64,000 nt of DNA, taken from Clostridia bacterium. Its GTDB lineage: Bacteria; Bacillota; Clostridia; Christensenellales; Borkfalkiaceae. The position numbers and the translations under genes were made by a program. The notes beneath the pieces were generated by a model. That model did not search any database. It was given only the letters and a program-made list of their open reading frames with translations, and was not told the origin of the DNA. Below, one piece after another: positions 53,175-62,632 of this stretch. The DNA lies in the NCBI GenBank assembly GCA_017504165.1, contig JAFVRR010000006.1, forward strand, positions 186,001 to 250,000, in the 5' to 3' direction. The stretch's first letter is position 1, and every line of letters starts with the position of its first letter.

Positions 53175-56100
53175 TTAAAACTCTTCGTTAGAAGTTTCTT
53201 CAGTAGTGTCGTCATTAGTAATTGCTACTTCTTGTTCTTCTTCAGTAGGAATTTCTTTAACGACCTCTTCAGACGGCTCTTCTATTAAAACTTCCTCTTC
53301 GGTAGAAGTTTCTTCTTCGCTTGGATTTTCAACTGCTTCTTCAGTAGAAGTTTCTTCTTCGGTAGGATTTTCTTCAACAACTTCTTCAGTATTTGAATTT
53401 TCTTCACTAGAAGTTTCTTCGCCTTCGCCAAGGTTTTCGCCTTCATCACTAGACTTTTTTTCCTCTTCTTCATCGGAAGATAATTCGTCTACGCCGTCGG
53501 TAATTTTAGCACCGCGCAAATATCTCTTCCAGAATCTTGGCGTCTTATTAGGGTCGTAAAGTTCGCCAGGCTCTTCATCGGAAATAACGTTGTCCGTTTC
53601 AGAATCGTCTAATATTTCTAGATATTTTTCACGCATAAACGCGAAACTTGTCTTAACGTTAGAATCTTCAGAATTAATTTCTTCCTTAATTAATTCAACG
53701 CCGAAATAAAGTTCTTCATCGTACCTTTCCGGAATACTATCCGCTTTAGCGTCGTAACCGTTACGCCTTAAGTACTTGTCTTCTTCGTATTCTAATTGAG
53801 CACCGGCATAATGGATAAGCAATTCGTTATCGTATTGCCACATTTGAATAATGCCCCTTAAAATAGAACACTCAATAGCAATTCTCGGAGTTTCCTTCTC
53901 TACTAAAATTTCACGGGTATCGTAATCAACCCTATAATTTATTTTTGAAGGAGTAGTATCTTCTTTATTGAATAAACCTTCGTTAAATTTAACGGTAGAA
54001 GTACCGAAAAGAATTTCAGGATATTCAGATTGAAGGTAATCTCTTACGTTTTGTTCTGCTATAGCAAGTTCGTCTGCAGTTCTAACGCTTTGCTTATCGC
54101 AATCTACGCAAACGTATCTACCGTCGTCAAGTTGAATATATCTACCACTTTGTAAAATACTACCGCAGAAATCACATCTTTCAGGTTCTTCTTCTAAGAG
54201 ATTATCACCTGCAGTTTCGTATTCTTGCTTACCTTCTTCGCTCAAAATAATATTATAATCGCCTAAAAGGTCGCAACATTTTTCGATATCGAAACATTCT
54301 GCAAGTTTATCCGCGCCGAAATAGATATAGTGATTGAGTTCTGGGCGGAGTTTTAACCAGTGAAGATAAGAGTAAACGTTTGCTAAGAATTCGTGCATAT
54401 AGTGGCCGAATTGATCGTAGAACCAATCGAGCACGCCAACGTCTTCCACGCAGTCGTTAATAAATAAGAACTGCATTTCGCGCTTGTAACTATCGTCGCC
54501 TTCTTCGCCCTTTTCAATACCTAAATTAGTAAGATATGGATATAACGCTTTAACCCTACTTAAATAGTCGTTTGGCTCTACGGTATCGTTATAAGGTAAT
54601 GGATTTTCAAGTACGGGACAAATTGATACGCAATGATAAGTTTTTGGGAATATCGTACGAATAAATTCGTTAAATACCGCGCTTAAAAGCAATCTCATTT
54701 CGTCATTACATTCCATTCTAGCCTTTAACGTAACGTATAAAATTTTACCGCACTTGATATTTCTTGCGTTTTCATCAACAAGAGTTTGTTTAATGTGCGG
54801 ATTGCCGACAGCGCCCCTTACGAAATCTAAAGTTTGGCAATTTGATAAAAGACTGTAAAAGCCGTAAGTTTCGCCACGGAAATCAGCGTTGTGTAAACCT
54901 ACGCGAATTTCTTCTAGCATACCGTTAGTCTTGTGGAATACGCCTTCAGAACCAACTAAACCGTAGTCTTTATCAATTCTATATCTTCTTAAGAAAATAG
55001 TATCAAGGCAGTTTTTAAACGTAACGTTTTCGTGTCTTAAGAAAATAATCTTATTGTCTTTTGAAATTTTATCAATTTCGTATTCGGTATTATCGTGAAC
55101 CATACTTTGACCAACTACGTATTCAAGTGGAACGCGTGATGGGAAAGTTTCTAATTCGCCGATAATTTGGTCGTTAATGCAAAGTTTAGTTCTCTCGTTG
55201 TTAGTGTAAACTTTATTTAAAATTTCTTTTACGTGTTTAAACTTAACTCTTTTATCTTTAACTAAAGTATATCCGTCATACTCTGGAGCGTCGATAATTA
55301 TGTAATAATCTTTAACCTTTTTAGCGATGCTATCATCTTCAGGAGTATTGACGTCGTCGTATAACGATGCAAGGAGATAACCTGCAAGTTTTTCTACGTT
55401 TATTTCTAAGTATTCGCCCAACTCAGGATCTTTAGCGCAATACGGACATAACGGAGCGTCGCCACGTTGTTTAGAAATTTCTATAACCGAAAGCATTTTT
55501 TCAACGAATTCGGTAACGTTCATACCTTCTTCAGTAGTCGCGTCGCAGTAAAGTTTTAAGTAACTTAATTTCGCTTTACTTACGTGCTCTGCTACTCTTG
55601 GTTGAATGAAAGAAGACCTATTAATATATTCTTCTAAAAGCATTCTATCCATAAAGTATTCGCGCAATAAATACGGATGACTTATGATATGAACTAACGA
55701 CTTTTTAACACCCCTAAACCTAGTTGCAGTATAAAGCGCTGCAGAAAGGTTACTTCTATCGTCGGTGTAAATCATAAAGTTGACGTTAGGAAGTGGTTGT
55801 TTATAGAACTTATTTATTTCTATATCGTGGAATTCTAAAACTTCTCTTTCGGAACGATCTAAAACGCAAGGAGTAACTACCCTTACGCCGTCAACCTTAT
55901 GGTTAACCGCTAACTCCGCTAAAATCGTTTCAAGGTTTGTAAGAGTTTGTCCGTGTCTATTGTAAACTACGTTTCTCTTGCTTTCCTTATTCCATAACGT
56001 ATACGCTACCGCTTCGTTTTCATTTGCGCTTGAGAAACTAAGCACTTCGTCAACGCAGAAAAATCTTGGTAAAGTAGACGCCGTAAAACCACGAATAATT

Positions 56101-57668
56101 GCTTTAGATAAGAAAATAAATCTAATTCTATCGTTTGTTGCCCTTTGTAAACGTTTGGCGATAACCGGGCACAAATAACTTTCAAGTTCAACCATTTTGT
56201 CCGCGTCGATAAAGACAGCGGTACTTAATTCTTCAAAGAAACTTGGATAGTTTTCAACCATTTCTTCCCCTTTGAAATCATCAGGGGTAGCGATTAAAAT
56301 ATCCGCTTGGTCAAGCCTTTCTTTGCTAGTATAAACTCTCCACGTGCAGTCTTCCGTTGCGTCGATTAAATTCATAAGCGCATCGCTAATATATTTTCTA
56401 AGCGCCAATACTCTACTTTGCTCGGATACGATAAATATCATACGCATACCGGAAAGTAATCTAGTATAAGTATAGTGAATTAAATAATCGCCGAATTCCG
56501 AATAGAATGATGCACAGAAATACACGTTTTTATCGTTATACGAAGAGTCTAAACACTCCATATAACTATGAACTATTCTTCCTGATTTTTCTTTCATTTT
56601 CGTTTGAATAAAATCAAGCGAACTAGCGTATAACCTATTGGTACAAACGTAAGGTATAGCGGTATCTTTACCCGCTTCAGGATAATAGCGAAGGTTATGT
56701 TCTCCGTCAAAACGCCTTTGAATTTCTAAATGAAGAGCGCGAAGATTGTCTTCCATTTCCTCTTCTTCAGTTTCGTCTTTTATCTTGTCTTCATCCTTTT
56801 CGTCAATCTCTTTCATTTTAGTTTTAAAGAAATTGCACACTTCTTGTAAAATGATTAAAGACATAAACGGATATAAATACCATTCTTGAATCTTTAAGAA
56901 ATTTACTAAAAGATTATACACGAAGTCTGGCGCTACGAAGAATATATCCCATAATAATAAACCGAATAAAATTATATACAAAATTTCAACTAAATAAATG
57001 AAACATTGTAATACTTGTCTAGTGCGAACTACCCAGTTTTTAGCGTAAACGAAATCAGGTTTTTCAAAGAATAACGACCATATTGCGCTTCTTATTTTAC
57101 CCCTTTCTTCTTCATTTACAATTTTGCGCTCGCGAACGACAATTCTCTTTTTGTCTTCTTCGGTTGGGTTTTCATCCTCTTTTTTATCTTCAGGATTTTC
57201 AGGTTTTTCTTCTTGTTCGCCCTTTTTACCCTTTTTCTTTTTATTCTTTTTCTTCTTTGGGCGTAATTCTAATTTGTACGCAGGGTTTAAAATACATTTC
57301 TTTAAAAATAGTTTTACTAACGCATAGCCGTAAACCATAACTAAGTTTACTACTATAGCCAAAACTATCGCCGTAACGAAATCTAAGTTAGATGAAGTTG
57401 CGTTTGAAATTTTAGAAAATAATCTATTTATAAAACCTACGCTTAAAATAGCGTCGGCAATGGTATCTAAAAGACCTAGTACCGCTAAAATTACTACACA
57501 AAAAAGAACGGATAACAACACGAAGTATAAATTCTTTTTATTATGCGGTTCTTCGTATTTTAACGCGTGAATAGTAGAAACCTTTTTAACGTTTGCGCAA
57601 AAAGGCAACATTGGGAAAAACATTATAAGAATTATTGCTATAATTATAATTATTTTAATTGCCGTCAT
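53175..57668 (-). CDS. Giant membrane protein with degenerate helicase-like core, zinc fingers and acidic tail
   Basis: 1497 residues. About five membrane segments lie in residues 3-285, interrupted by a Lys/Glu-rich stretch (135-190). The core resembles a superfamily 2 helicase: ADILIATPDDF near 454 and AVFIDADKM near 481 (DEAD box altered to DADK), then RFIFLSKAI; no clear Walker A. CPYCAKDPE lies near 740 and a LIM-like CDFCGS/CVDC pair near 1161-1184. Near 1263, LRGIIQMWQYDN looks like a zincin HExxH-WQ segment that has lost its ligands. The last 100 residues are Glu/Thr/Ser repeats. Probably a scaffold, not an active helicase. Confidence 0.6.
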   Translation of the reverse strand: MTAIKIIIIIAIILIMFFPMLPFCANVKKVSTIHALKYEEPHNKKNLYFVLLSVLFCVVILAVLGLLDTIADAILSVGFINRLFSKISNATSSNLDFVTAIVLAIVVNLVMVYGYALVKLFLKKCILNPAYKLELRPKKKKNKKKKGKKGEQEEKPENPEDKKEDENPTEEDKKRIVVRERKIVNEEERGKIRSAIWSLFFEKPDFVYAKNWVVRTRQVLQCFIYLVEILYIILFGLLLWDIFFVAPDFVYNLLVNFLKIQEWYLYPFMSLIILQEVCNFFKTKMKEIDEKDEDKIKDETEEEEMEDNLRALHLEIQRRFDGEHNLRYYPEAGKDTAIPYVCTNRLYASSLDFIQTKMKEKSGRIVHSYMECLDSSYNDKNVYFCASFYSEFGDYLIHYTYTRLLSGMRMIFIVSEQSRVLALRKYISDALMNLIDATEDCTWRVYTSKERLDQADILIATPDDFKGEEMVENYPSFFEELSTAVFIDADKMVELESYLCPVIAKRLQRATNDRIRFIFLSKAIIRGFTASTLPRFFCVDEVLSFSSANENEAVAYTLWNKESKRNVVYNRHGQTLTNLETILAELAVNHKVDGVRVVTPCVLDRSEREVLEFHDIEINKFYKQPLPNVNFMIYTDDRSNLSAALYTATRFRGVKKSLVHIISHPYLLREYFMDRMLLEEYINRSSFIQPRVAEHVSKAKLSYLKLYCDATTEEGMNVTEFVEKMLSVIEISKQRGDAPLCPYCAKDPELGEYLEINVEKLAGYLLASLYDDVNTPEDDSIAKKVKDYYIIIDAPEYDGYTLVKDKRVKFKHVKEILNKVYTNNERTKLCINDQIIGELETFPSRVPLEYVVGQSMVHDNTEYEIDKISKDNKIIFLRHENVTFKNCLDTIFLRRYRIDKDYGLVGSEGVFHKTNGMLEEIRVGLHNADFRGETYGFYSLLSNCQTLDFVRGAVGNPHIKQTLVDENARNIKCGKILYVTLKARMECNDEMRLLLSAVFNEFIRTIFPKTYHCVSICPVLENPLPYNDTVEPNDYLSRVKALYPYLTNLGIEKGEEGDDSYKREMQFLFINDCVEDVGVLDWFYDQFGHYMHEFLANVYSYLHWLKLRPELNHYIYFGADKLAECFDIEKCCDLLGDYNIILSEEGKQEYETAGDNLLEEEPERCDFCGSILQSGRYIQLDDGRYVCVDCDKQSVRTADELAIAEQNVRDYLQSEYPEILFGTSTVKFNEGLFNKEDTTPSKINYRVDYDTREILVEKETPRIAIECSILRGIIQMWQYDNELLIHYAGAQLEYEEDKYLRRNGYDAKADSIPERYDEELYFGVELIKEEINSEDSNVKTSFAFMREKYLEILDDSETDNVISDEEPGELYDPNKTPRFWKRYLRGAKITDGVDELSSDEEEEKKSSDEGENLGEGEETSSEENSNTEEVVEENPTEEETSTEEAVENPSEEETSTEEEVLIEEPSEEVVKEIPTEEEQEVAITNDDTTEETSNEEF

Positions 57669-59839
57669 AATTCAATTCCCCCCTTATTGTTTTTTGCAAG
57701 CAAGGTTTCAATAGCGTCTAAAGAAAATACCCTATAAACTTTATTTTCATAAGATAAAATAGGTTTATGAATATTAAATTCACCGTCAACGCCTATATTG
57801 CTATCAATTACCGGATGGATACCTAAATTGTTTAAAATAGTACTTAAACAATCTTCAACGCTATCTAGAACGTTTCTATGTACGTTTACGTTTCTATCCT
57901 TTTTAACGTTTAATTGATATAAGTAAACGATTTGCCTAATTTCATATCTAAGTTCTTCTATTGCTATAAGGTCTACTTCGTATCTGTGTCTTAATTCTTG
58001 AAGTGCAATCTTCTTTTTAGCAAGACAATCCTTATAACATTCGCGCATCATTTTCTTCATTTTGTTCATCTTCTTTATAGATGGCAATACGGAAATAAAG
58101 AAAGAAAGTAAGAACAACGCGAAAAAGGCTAAGGAACATAAAACGATTATTATGGCGTTATTAAATTTAAAACCTACTATCGCCTTAGAAATAACGTATG
58201 GTAAAATTACCGTCAATAACGTTAACACAAGGAAAATAATATCGCCGACCGTTCCCCTTTGAAGAATTTTCTTCGCCTCTAAATATTTTTTGTAATACTT
58301 TTTAGCGGATTTTTGCTCTTGTTCAAATTTTTGAACGGAATATTCCGCCTCTAACACGTTACCCATAAGTTTAGATATTTCATCTTGCTTTAAGCCTACT
58401 AAGTAATCGCATTCTTGTTTTGGCGGGCATTGATTAGTTCTATCAAGTCTATCCGTTTTAATTCTATCTTGGAATTCGTCTTCTACTTCTCTTTCAGTTA
58501 TATCGTTACGCTTTTTAAGATATTCTGTTAAAATAGCGTCGAATTCTTCTTTGTCTTCATCTAAGAAAACTTTTTCACCCTTTTTACCCATATTCATAAT
58601 AATAGAATATTGTTTTTCGATGGAATCGTTTTCACTATTATATGGAATATAGATTTTAGACCTAACGCTTGCAAAGTTTTCCGCAAACGAAACCTTTTTA
58701 ACCTCTTGGTTTGCGCTTTCGTCTTTAAAAATATTTTTTAATGCAAAATACAAAGAATTATTTTCCCTTGCAACTTTTTTTGCTTGAATAATCTTATTCC
58801 AAGCAAGAAGTAAAAGGTCTTTTAATTCTTTAGCGTTAACAGCGCTAACTTCAATTTCGCCCTCTTCTTTAATCACGTCTTCTCTTTCATATAAACGCAC
58901 GAGATTTAACGAGAGCGCAAGGTTTTCAAACGCAGCCTTTGCAGGGCTTCCGCCAGGGCTAGTACTGTAAAAATGACGGCGGATTTTTTTGCCCTTTCTA
59001 GTTCTATCGTTAAACGCCTCAAAGAATTGACGCTTTGATATACCGTCTTTTTTGCTAACGTTTACAACGTACGGGAATTCGTTTATATCAAACTCTAAAG
59101 ACATATCTTCAGTACAGTATAATTTAAACGCGGTATAAGCATCTTCTTCAATTACTTTTTTAACTTCAATAGTTTTAGCCTTTAAGTCGTCAATTTCATC
59201 TGATAGATCTTGTATTTTATCAAGCGTTTCCTCTCTTTCCTTTTTAGTAAGTTTTTCGTAAAGGCGCTTGTTAAGTTCTTCTATCTCCGATTTAATTTTA
59301 TTGTACTCTTCTTCAGTATAAACGTCACCACTAGAAGATACGTAAACTTTTTCCATATCTTTCACGTAGTTCTTTCTTCTTTCTCTAAAAGTACTTTCAA
59401 CAGGTTTAATTATTTGGTCGGTTTGCTCTTTTAAATTATCAACGTTGTCGATTAATTCAATCTTGTCGTTTTTAATATAGAAAACTTCATAATCAGAACT
59501 ATATAAATCTTGTTTTTCTAAAGCATAAAAGAGCTTGTCTTTTAAATACCCTTCAATATAAGGTAAATACAAGCCACATTCTACGCCGTTATCTTCAGCA
59601 TAGTTTTCCTTTCCAAATGGTTTTCTAATTTTGTCAAAACCGAAAAAATCCACAAGTACTGATATTCTAAATTCTTCCGATTCAATCGCACCTTGCTTAT
59701 TTTTGATATAATCAATACACTTTTCAATTTTGTTTAAGCCAATATTTAACCAGTGTATTTTTTTATATCCGGCAAGTCTAAACAATTGATCGCTGTCAAA
59801 AGTTTTATTCTCTGACGTGTTTATAACATAAGTTACCAT
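57665..59839 (-). CDS. Coiled-coil protein with two membrane segments, 724 residues
   Basis: Not assigned to a family. An alpha/beta N-terminal domain (1-130), a charged coiled coil (about 170-235), a helical middle and a membrane hairpin (about 531-552 and 561-586), followed by a basic coiled coil and a C-terminal domain. CPPKQEC sits near 471. It overlaps the 1497-residue gene by four bases (ATGA) and follows the tubulin-like gene by 22 bases with an AAGG site. A membrane hairpin between coiled coils would suit an anchor for a cytoskeletal filament. Confidence 0.6.
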   Translation of the reverse strand: MVTYVINTSENKTFDSDQLFRLAGYKKIHWLNIGLNKIEKCIDYIKNKQGAIESEEFRISVLVDFFGFDKIRKPFGKENYAEDNGVECGLYLPYIEGYLKDKLFYALEKQDLYSSDYEVFYIKNDKIELIDNVDNLKEQTDQIIKPVESTFRERRKNYVKDMEKVYVSSSGDVYTEEEYNKIKSEIEELNKRLYEKLTKKEREETLDKIQDLSDEIDDLKAKTIEVKKVIEEDAYTAFKLYCTEDMSLEFDINEFPYVVNVSKKDGISKRQFFEAFNDRTRKGKKIRRHFYSTSPGGSPAKAAFENLALSLNLVRLYEREDVIKEEGEIEVSAVNAKELKDLLLLAWNKIIQAKKVARENNSLYFALKNIFKDESANQEVKKVSFAENFASVRSKIYIPYNSENDSIEKQYSIIMNMGKKGEKVFLDEDKEEFDAILTEYLKKRNDITEREVEDEFQDRIKTDRLDRTNQCPPKQECDYLVGLKQDEISKLMGNVLEAEYSVQKFEQEQKSAKKYYKKYLEAKKILQRGTVGDIIFLVLTLLTVILPYVISKAIVGFKFNNAIIIVLCSLAFFALFLLSFFISVLPSIKKMNKMKKMMRECYKDCLAKKKIALQELRHRYEVDLIAIEELRYEIRQIVYLYQLNVKKDRNVNVHRNVLDSVEDCLSTILNNLGIHPVIDSNIGVDGEFNIHKPILSYENKVYRVFSLDAIETLLAKNNKGGIEL

Positions 59840-59861
59840 ACTTTTACCTTTTCCCGTTTAT

Positions 59862-62591
59862 TTATATATCGTATAATTCCGTTTCTCCGTTTAATAGAAA
59901 AACGTGAGGATTCCACATTTCGGAATAATAATCCGATTTATTTTTAACCGCCTTATCATACTCGGCTTTGTATAGAGAAACCCCGTCATCACATTTTATC
60001 TTAATTATATTAGATAAATTTACCCCGCTTTTTTCCGCTACGATAAAGGCTTCGTTAGATGAAAGATTGTCGTTAACTATAACCGCGGTTTCATATTCGC
60101 CGATATTAGATAATAATTCTTCAACCGCTAACTCTAAGTTAGTTTCGCGTATTAAAAGATTTTTAGCGTTACTTAAAATATATTCTGCAACGTCTTTTGA
60201 TAAATGAAGAGTTCTTTTATCAATTTCGTTAGGTTTATTATTAGTAACGAAACTAGGCCTAATTTTAGTAGCCCTACTTAAAATTGATTTAGAATAATTT
60301 TTAGTAGTAGGCTCGCACATTGCAGAAAGTACGTTTTTTAAAAGAAGTTGTTGATAATATTTAGTATCTTTTAAATTATCTCTTTCTATTGCGCAAAGGT
60401 CATTTGCTATTTCCTTAAATTGCGAATTAGCCTTTTCGCTATTAAAGCCTTTAGCAAATTCAAAAATTGCTTTACCGTAACCGCTATCAATATTAGTGTA
60501 ATTGCCTTTTTTAATTTCGTAAATAAAATTATTAGCGTCGTTAATTCTATCTTCTTTATTTGCGCGAATTTCAAAAAAGCCGTTAGATGAATTATCGGAA
60601 TATTCTAAATCGCCTATTTCGTTTTGAATTTTTCTATCAATAAAATTTAAATTATTATAAAATTCGCAATAATTATTAATTAATTTTTCAATAGAATTAG
60701 TTATTTTAGAAATAAAAATCCCAAGCAAGTTATTAAACGCATTTTGCATGGCGCATTTAAAATCGCTAATTAAATATTTTTCTTCAAATTTAGGATATTT
60801 AAATAAATAATTATTTTTATCTTTTATTTTTAATATTTTTTTAATTTGCGATTTTTTAGTAAAGGTATCGACTAGTCTTGTATTAGAGAGCCTAGAATAT
60901 CCTTTATTTCCCCTATGCACGCGATAAAAATTGAAGATTTTATCGGAGATTTTATTATAAATTATCGCCTCGTGTATTTCGCTTTCTTCTAATTCTAAAT
61001 AATTTCTTTTTTTATCGGAAATAAAATTAAATAATTGCGATAATTTAAATAACGCTAAAGTTGGATGTATAAAATTATCGTCCACTTTAATTATTTTTTC
61101 AATAGATAAATCGGTATTTTCAAAAATTAAATTTTCAAATTCTATATTATTAAAATAATTTCCAATTAAATTATTTACAACGGAATTTAATTCCTTAAAT
61201 AATTCTTCGTAGTAGTTGGTAAATTCAATTAATTTCCCCTTTTTACCCTTACTATTGAAATTTATTTTATTTTCTTCTTTTTTAGTAAAATAATATTTTT
61301 CTAATTTATTTTTTAATTGAGAATATTTCTCGTCTTCATTAATTAAATTGTAAAAATATTTTTCTATTTCTTCGTAATATCTTGAAACGTCGTTGTCTTT
61401 TTCTATTTCCCCGCCAAAGTTATAAGTTTCGTCTCTATTTAATAATATACACGTCCTATCTAAACTTTCGCCCTTTAAACTCTCAACGTAATCGGCAACC
61501 GTTATAGTAAACTTTTCAGTAGTTGAATATTGCTCTTTACTATCTCCGCCTATTGCTTTAATTGAAGTAGTATTTTTAAAAGAGTGATACGCTTTACTAA
61601 ATTCTTCTTTTATTTTTTTGTTAGTTATAAGCCTTGAAACGTAATCTAAATTGTTTTCTAAATTGTAATTAAGTTCAGATACTGTAAAGGAACTATATAT
61701 ACCAACGTCGTCGAACTCTTTATTTTTTTCAAGTTCAATAAGACCTTTATAATAGTAAAAAATATAAGATTCTACCGTTGAACGGAATGTGTCAACAGAA
61801 GTAGTTGAAGGCATTCTATCAAACAATACAACGTCGTTAAACGGAGCACAGGCTTTAAAATTATACTCTTGACTTGTACCGTCGAAAAGGACGCCAAACG
61901 GCATTGTTTCCTTGCCTATAATAAATTTTTTATTTAAATGTTTTGTGGTAATTAAGTTAACCGTATTTATTTCCGAAAGAGTTGCATAAGCGTTTGCAAA
62001 AACTTTCGTTTTTAATTCTGCGTTAAGTGAAAGCGCAAATATATCCGGAGTTGATGCAAAAAAGATAGTTTTAAATTTCCTATAATTCAACTCTCTAAAA
62101 TATTTTTTAATATATAATGATATGGGAAGGGCTAATGCGCTAGAAGTTCCGCCCGCAAGCGAACCAACGAAATAAAATTCACTTTCTACGCTTGGGTTAA
62201 ATGCGATTTCTTCAATTAAATTATCAAGGCGCTTTTTATTATCGTTAATGCTCATAAAGTTTATGAAGGAAATATACGCTTTAAGTCTCCAAAGAGATGC
62301 TCCCCTATCCATAAGTAAACACTTTGCATAGTTGAGTTCAATGGCGTCAGGATCATCGAAAACTTTTATTTTTTTCTTAAGTAAGTCTGTAACTACCGTA
62401 GAAAAATCCCCTTGGCAAGATAAGTCGAAGTTATAGTCGCAATTACGCCCTTCTATTTCGCTATGGTCGGTATCAAAAGCAAGCGAAATAACTGAAGCAC
62501 CGTCTTTTTTCATTTTAAGACTAAGTTCTTCAGCCAATTTCGAGCCGTATCCACCTAAACCTATAACGTAATATTTCTTATCCATAATCAT
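59862..62591 (-). CDS. Tubulin/FtsZ-like GTPase (Tubulin_2 family)
   Basis: A 909-residue protein. The N-terminal GTPase domain has a GLGGYGSK nucleotide loop (11-18) and the tubulin signature as GSLAGGTSSAL (143-153, a GGGTGSG variant). The last 500 residues are Asn/Lys-rich helices without known domain. This large FtsZ-like class was proposed in the literature (Makarova and Koonin, 2010) to act in membrane remodelling. Most of its start region is occupied: a 10-bp hairpin (62597-62622) abuts the ATG and may hide the ribosome-binding site. It is not the cell-division FtsZ. Confidence 0.85.
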   Translation of the reverse strand: MIMDKKYYVIGLGGYGSKLAEELSLKMKKDGASVISLAFDTDHSEIEGRNCDYNFDLSCQGDFSTVVTDLLKKKIKVFDDPDAIELNYAKCLLMDRGASLWRLKAYISFINFMSINDNKKRLDNLIEEIAFNPSVESEFYFVGSLAGGTSSALALPISLYIKKYFRELNYRKFKTIFFASTPDIFALSLNAELKTKVFANAYATLSEINTVNLITTKHLNKKFIIGKETMPFGVLFDGTSQEYNFKACAPFNDVVLFDRMPSTTSVDTFRSTVESYIFYYYKGLIELEKNKEFDDVGIYSSFTVSELNYNLENNLDYVSRLITNKKIKEEFSKAYHSFKNTTSIKAIGGDSKEQYSTTEKFTITVADYVESLKGESLDRTCILLNRDETYNFGGEIEKDNDVSRYYEEIEKYFYNLINEDEKYSQLKNKLEKYYFTKKEENKINFNSKGKKGKLIEFTNYYEELFKELNSVVNNLIGNYFNNIEFENLIFENTDLSIEKIIKVDDNFIHPTLALFKLSQLFNFISDKKRNYLELEESEIHEAIIYNKISDKIFNFYRVHRGNKGYSRLSNTRLVDTFTKKSQIKKILKIKDKNNYLFKYPKFEEKYLISDFKCAMQNAFNNLLGIFISKITNSIEKLINNYCEFYNNLNFIDRKIQNEIGDLEYSDNSSNGFFEIRANKEDRINDANNFIYEIKKGNYTNIDSGYGKAIFEFAKGFNSEKANSQFKEIANDLCAIERDNLKDTKYYQQLLLKNVLSAMCEPTTKNYSKSILSRATKIRPSFVTNNKPNEIDKRTLHLSKDVAEYILSNAKNLLIRETNLELAVEELLSNIGEYETAVIVNDNLSSNEAFIVAEKSGVNLSNIIKIKCDDGVSLYKAEYDKAVKNKSDYYSEMWNPHVFLLNGETELYDI

Positions 62592-62596
62592 TTTTT

Positions 62597-62622
62597 CCCG
62601 TAGGCAAAAACTTGCCTACGGG
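62597..62622 (-). promoter_or_regulatory. Hairpin between the AT-hook-like gene and the tubulin-like gene
   Basis: Stem CCCGTAGGCA/TGCCTACGGG, loop of six. It has no U tail on the minus strand and ends five bases before the ATG. The GGGA that could serve as Shine-Dalgarno site lies in the stem, so it may lower translation of the GTPase or protect the upstream mRNA. Confidence 0.6.
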
Positions 62623-62632
62623 TTAATATTAA

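Noticed and set aside
53206..53559. Serine-rich plus-strand ORF opposite the 1497-residue gene
   Set aside because: It is the antisense image of the Glu/Thr-rich tail; such repeats always give an open frame on the other strand.
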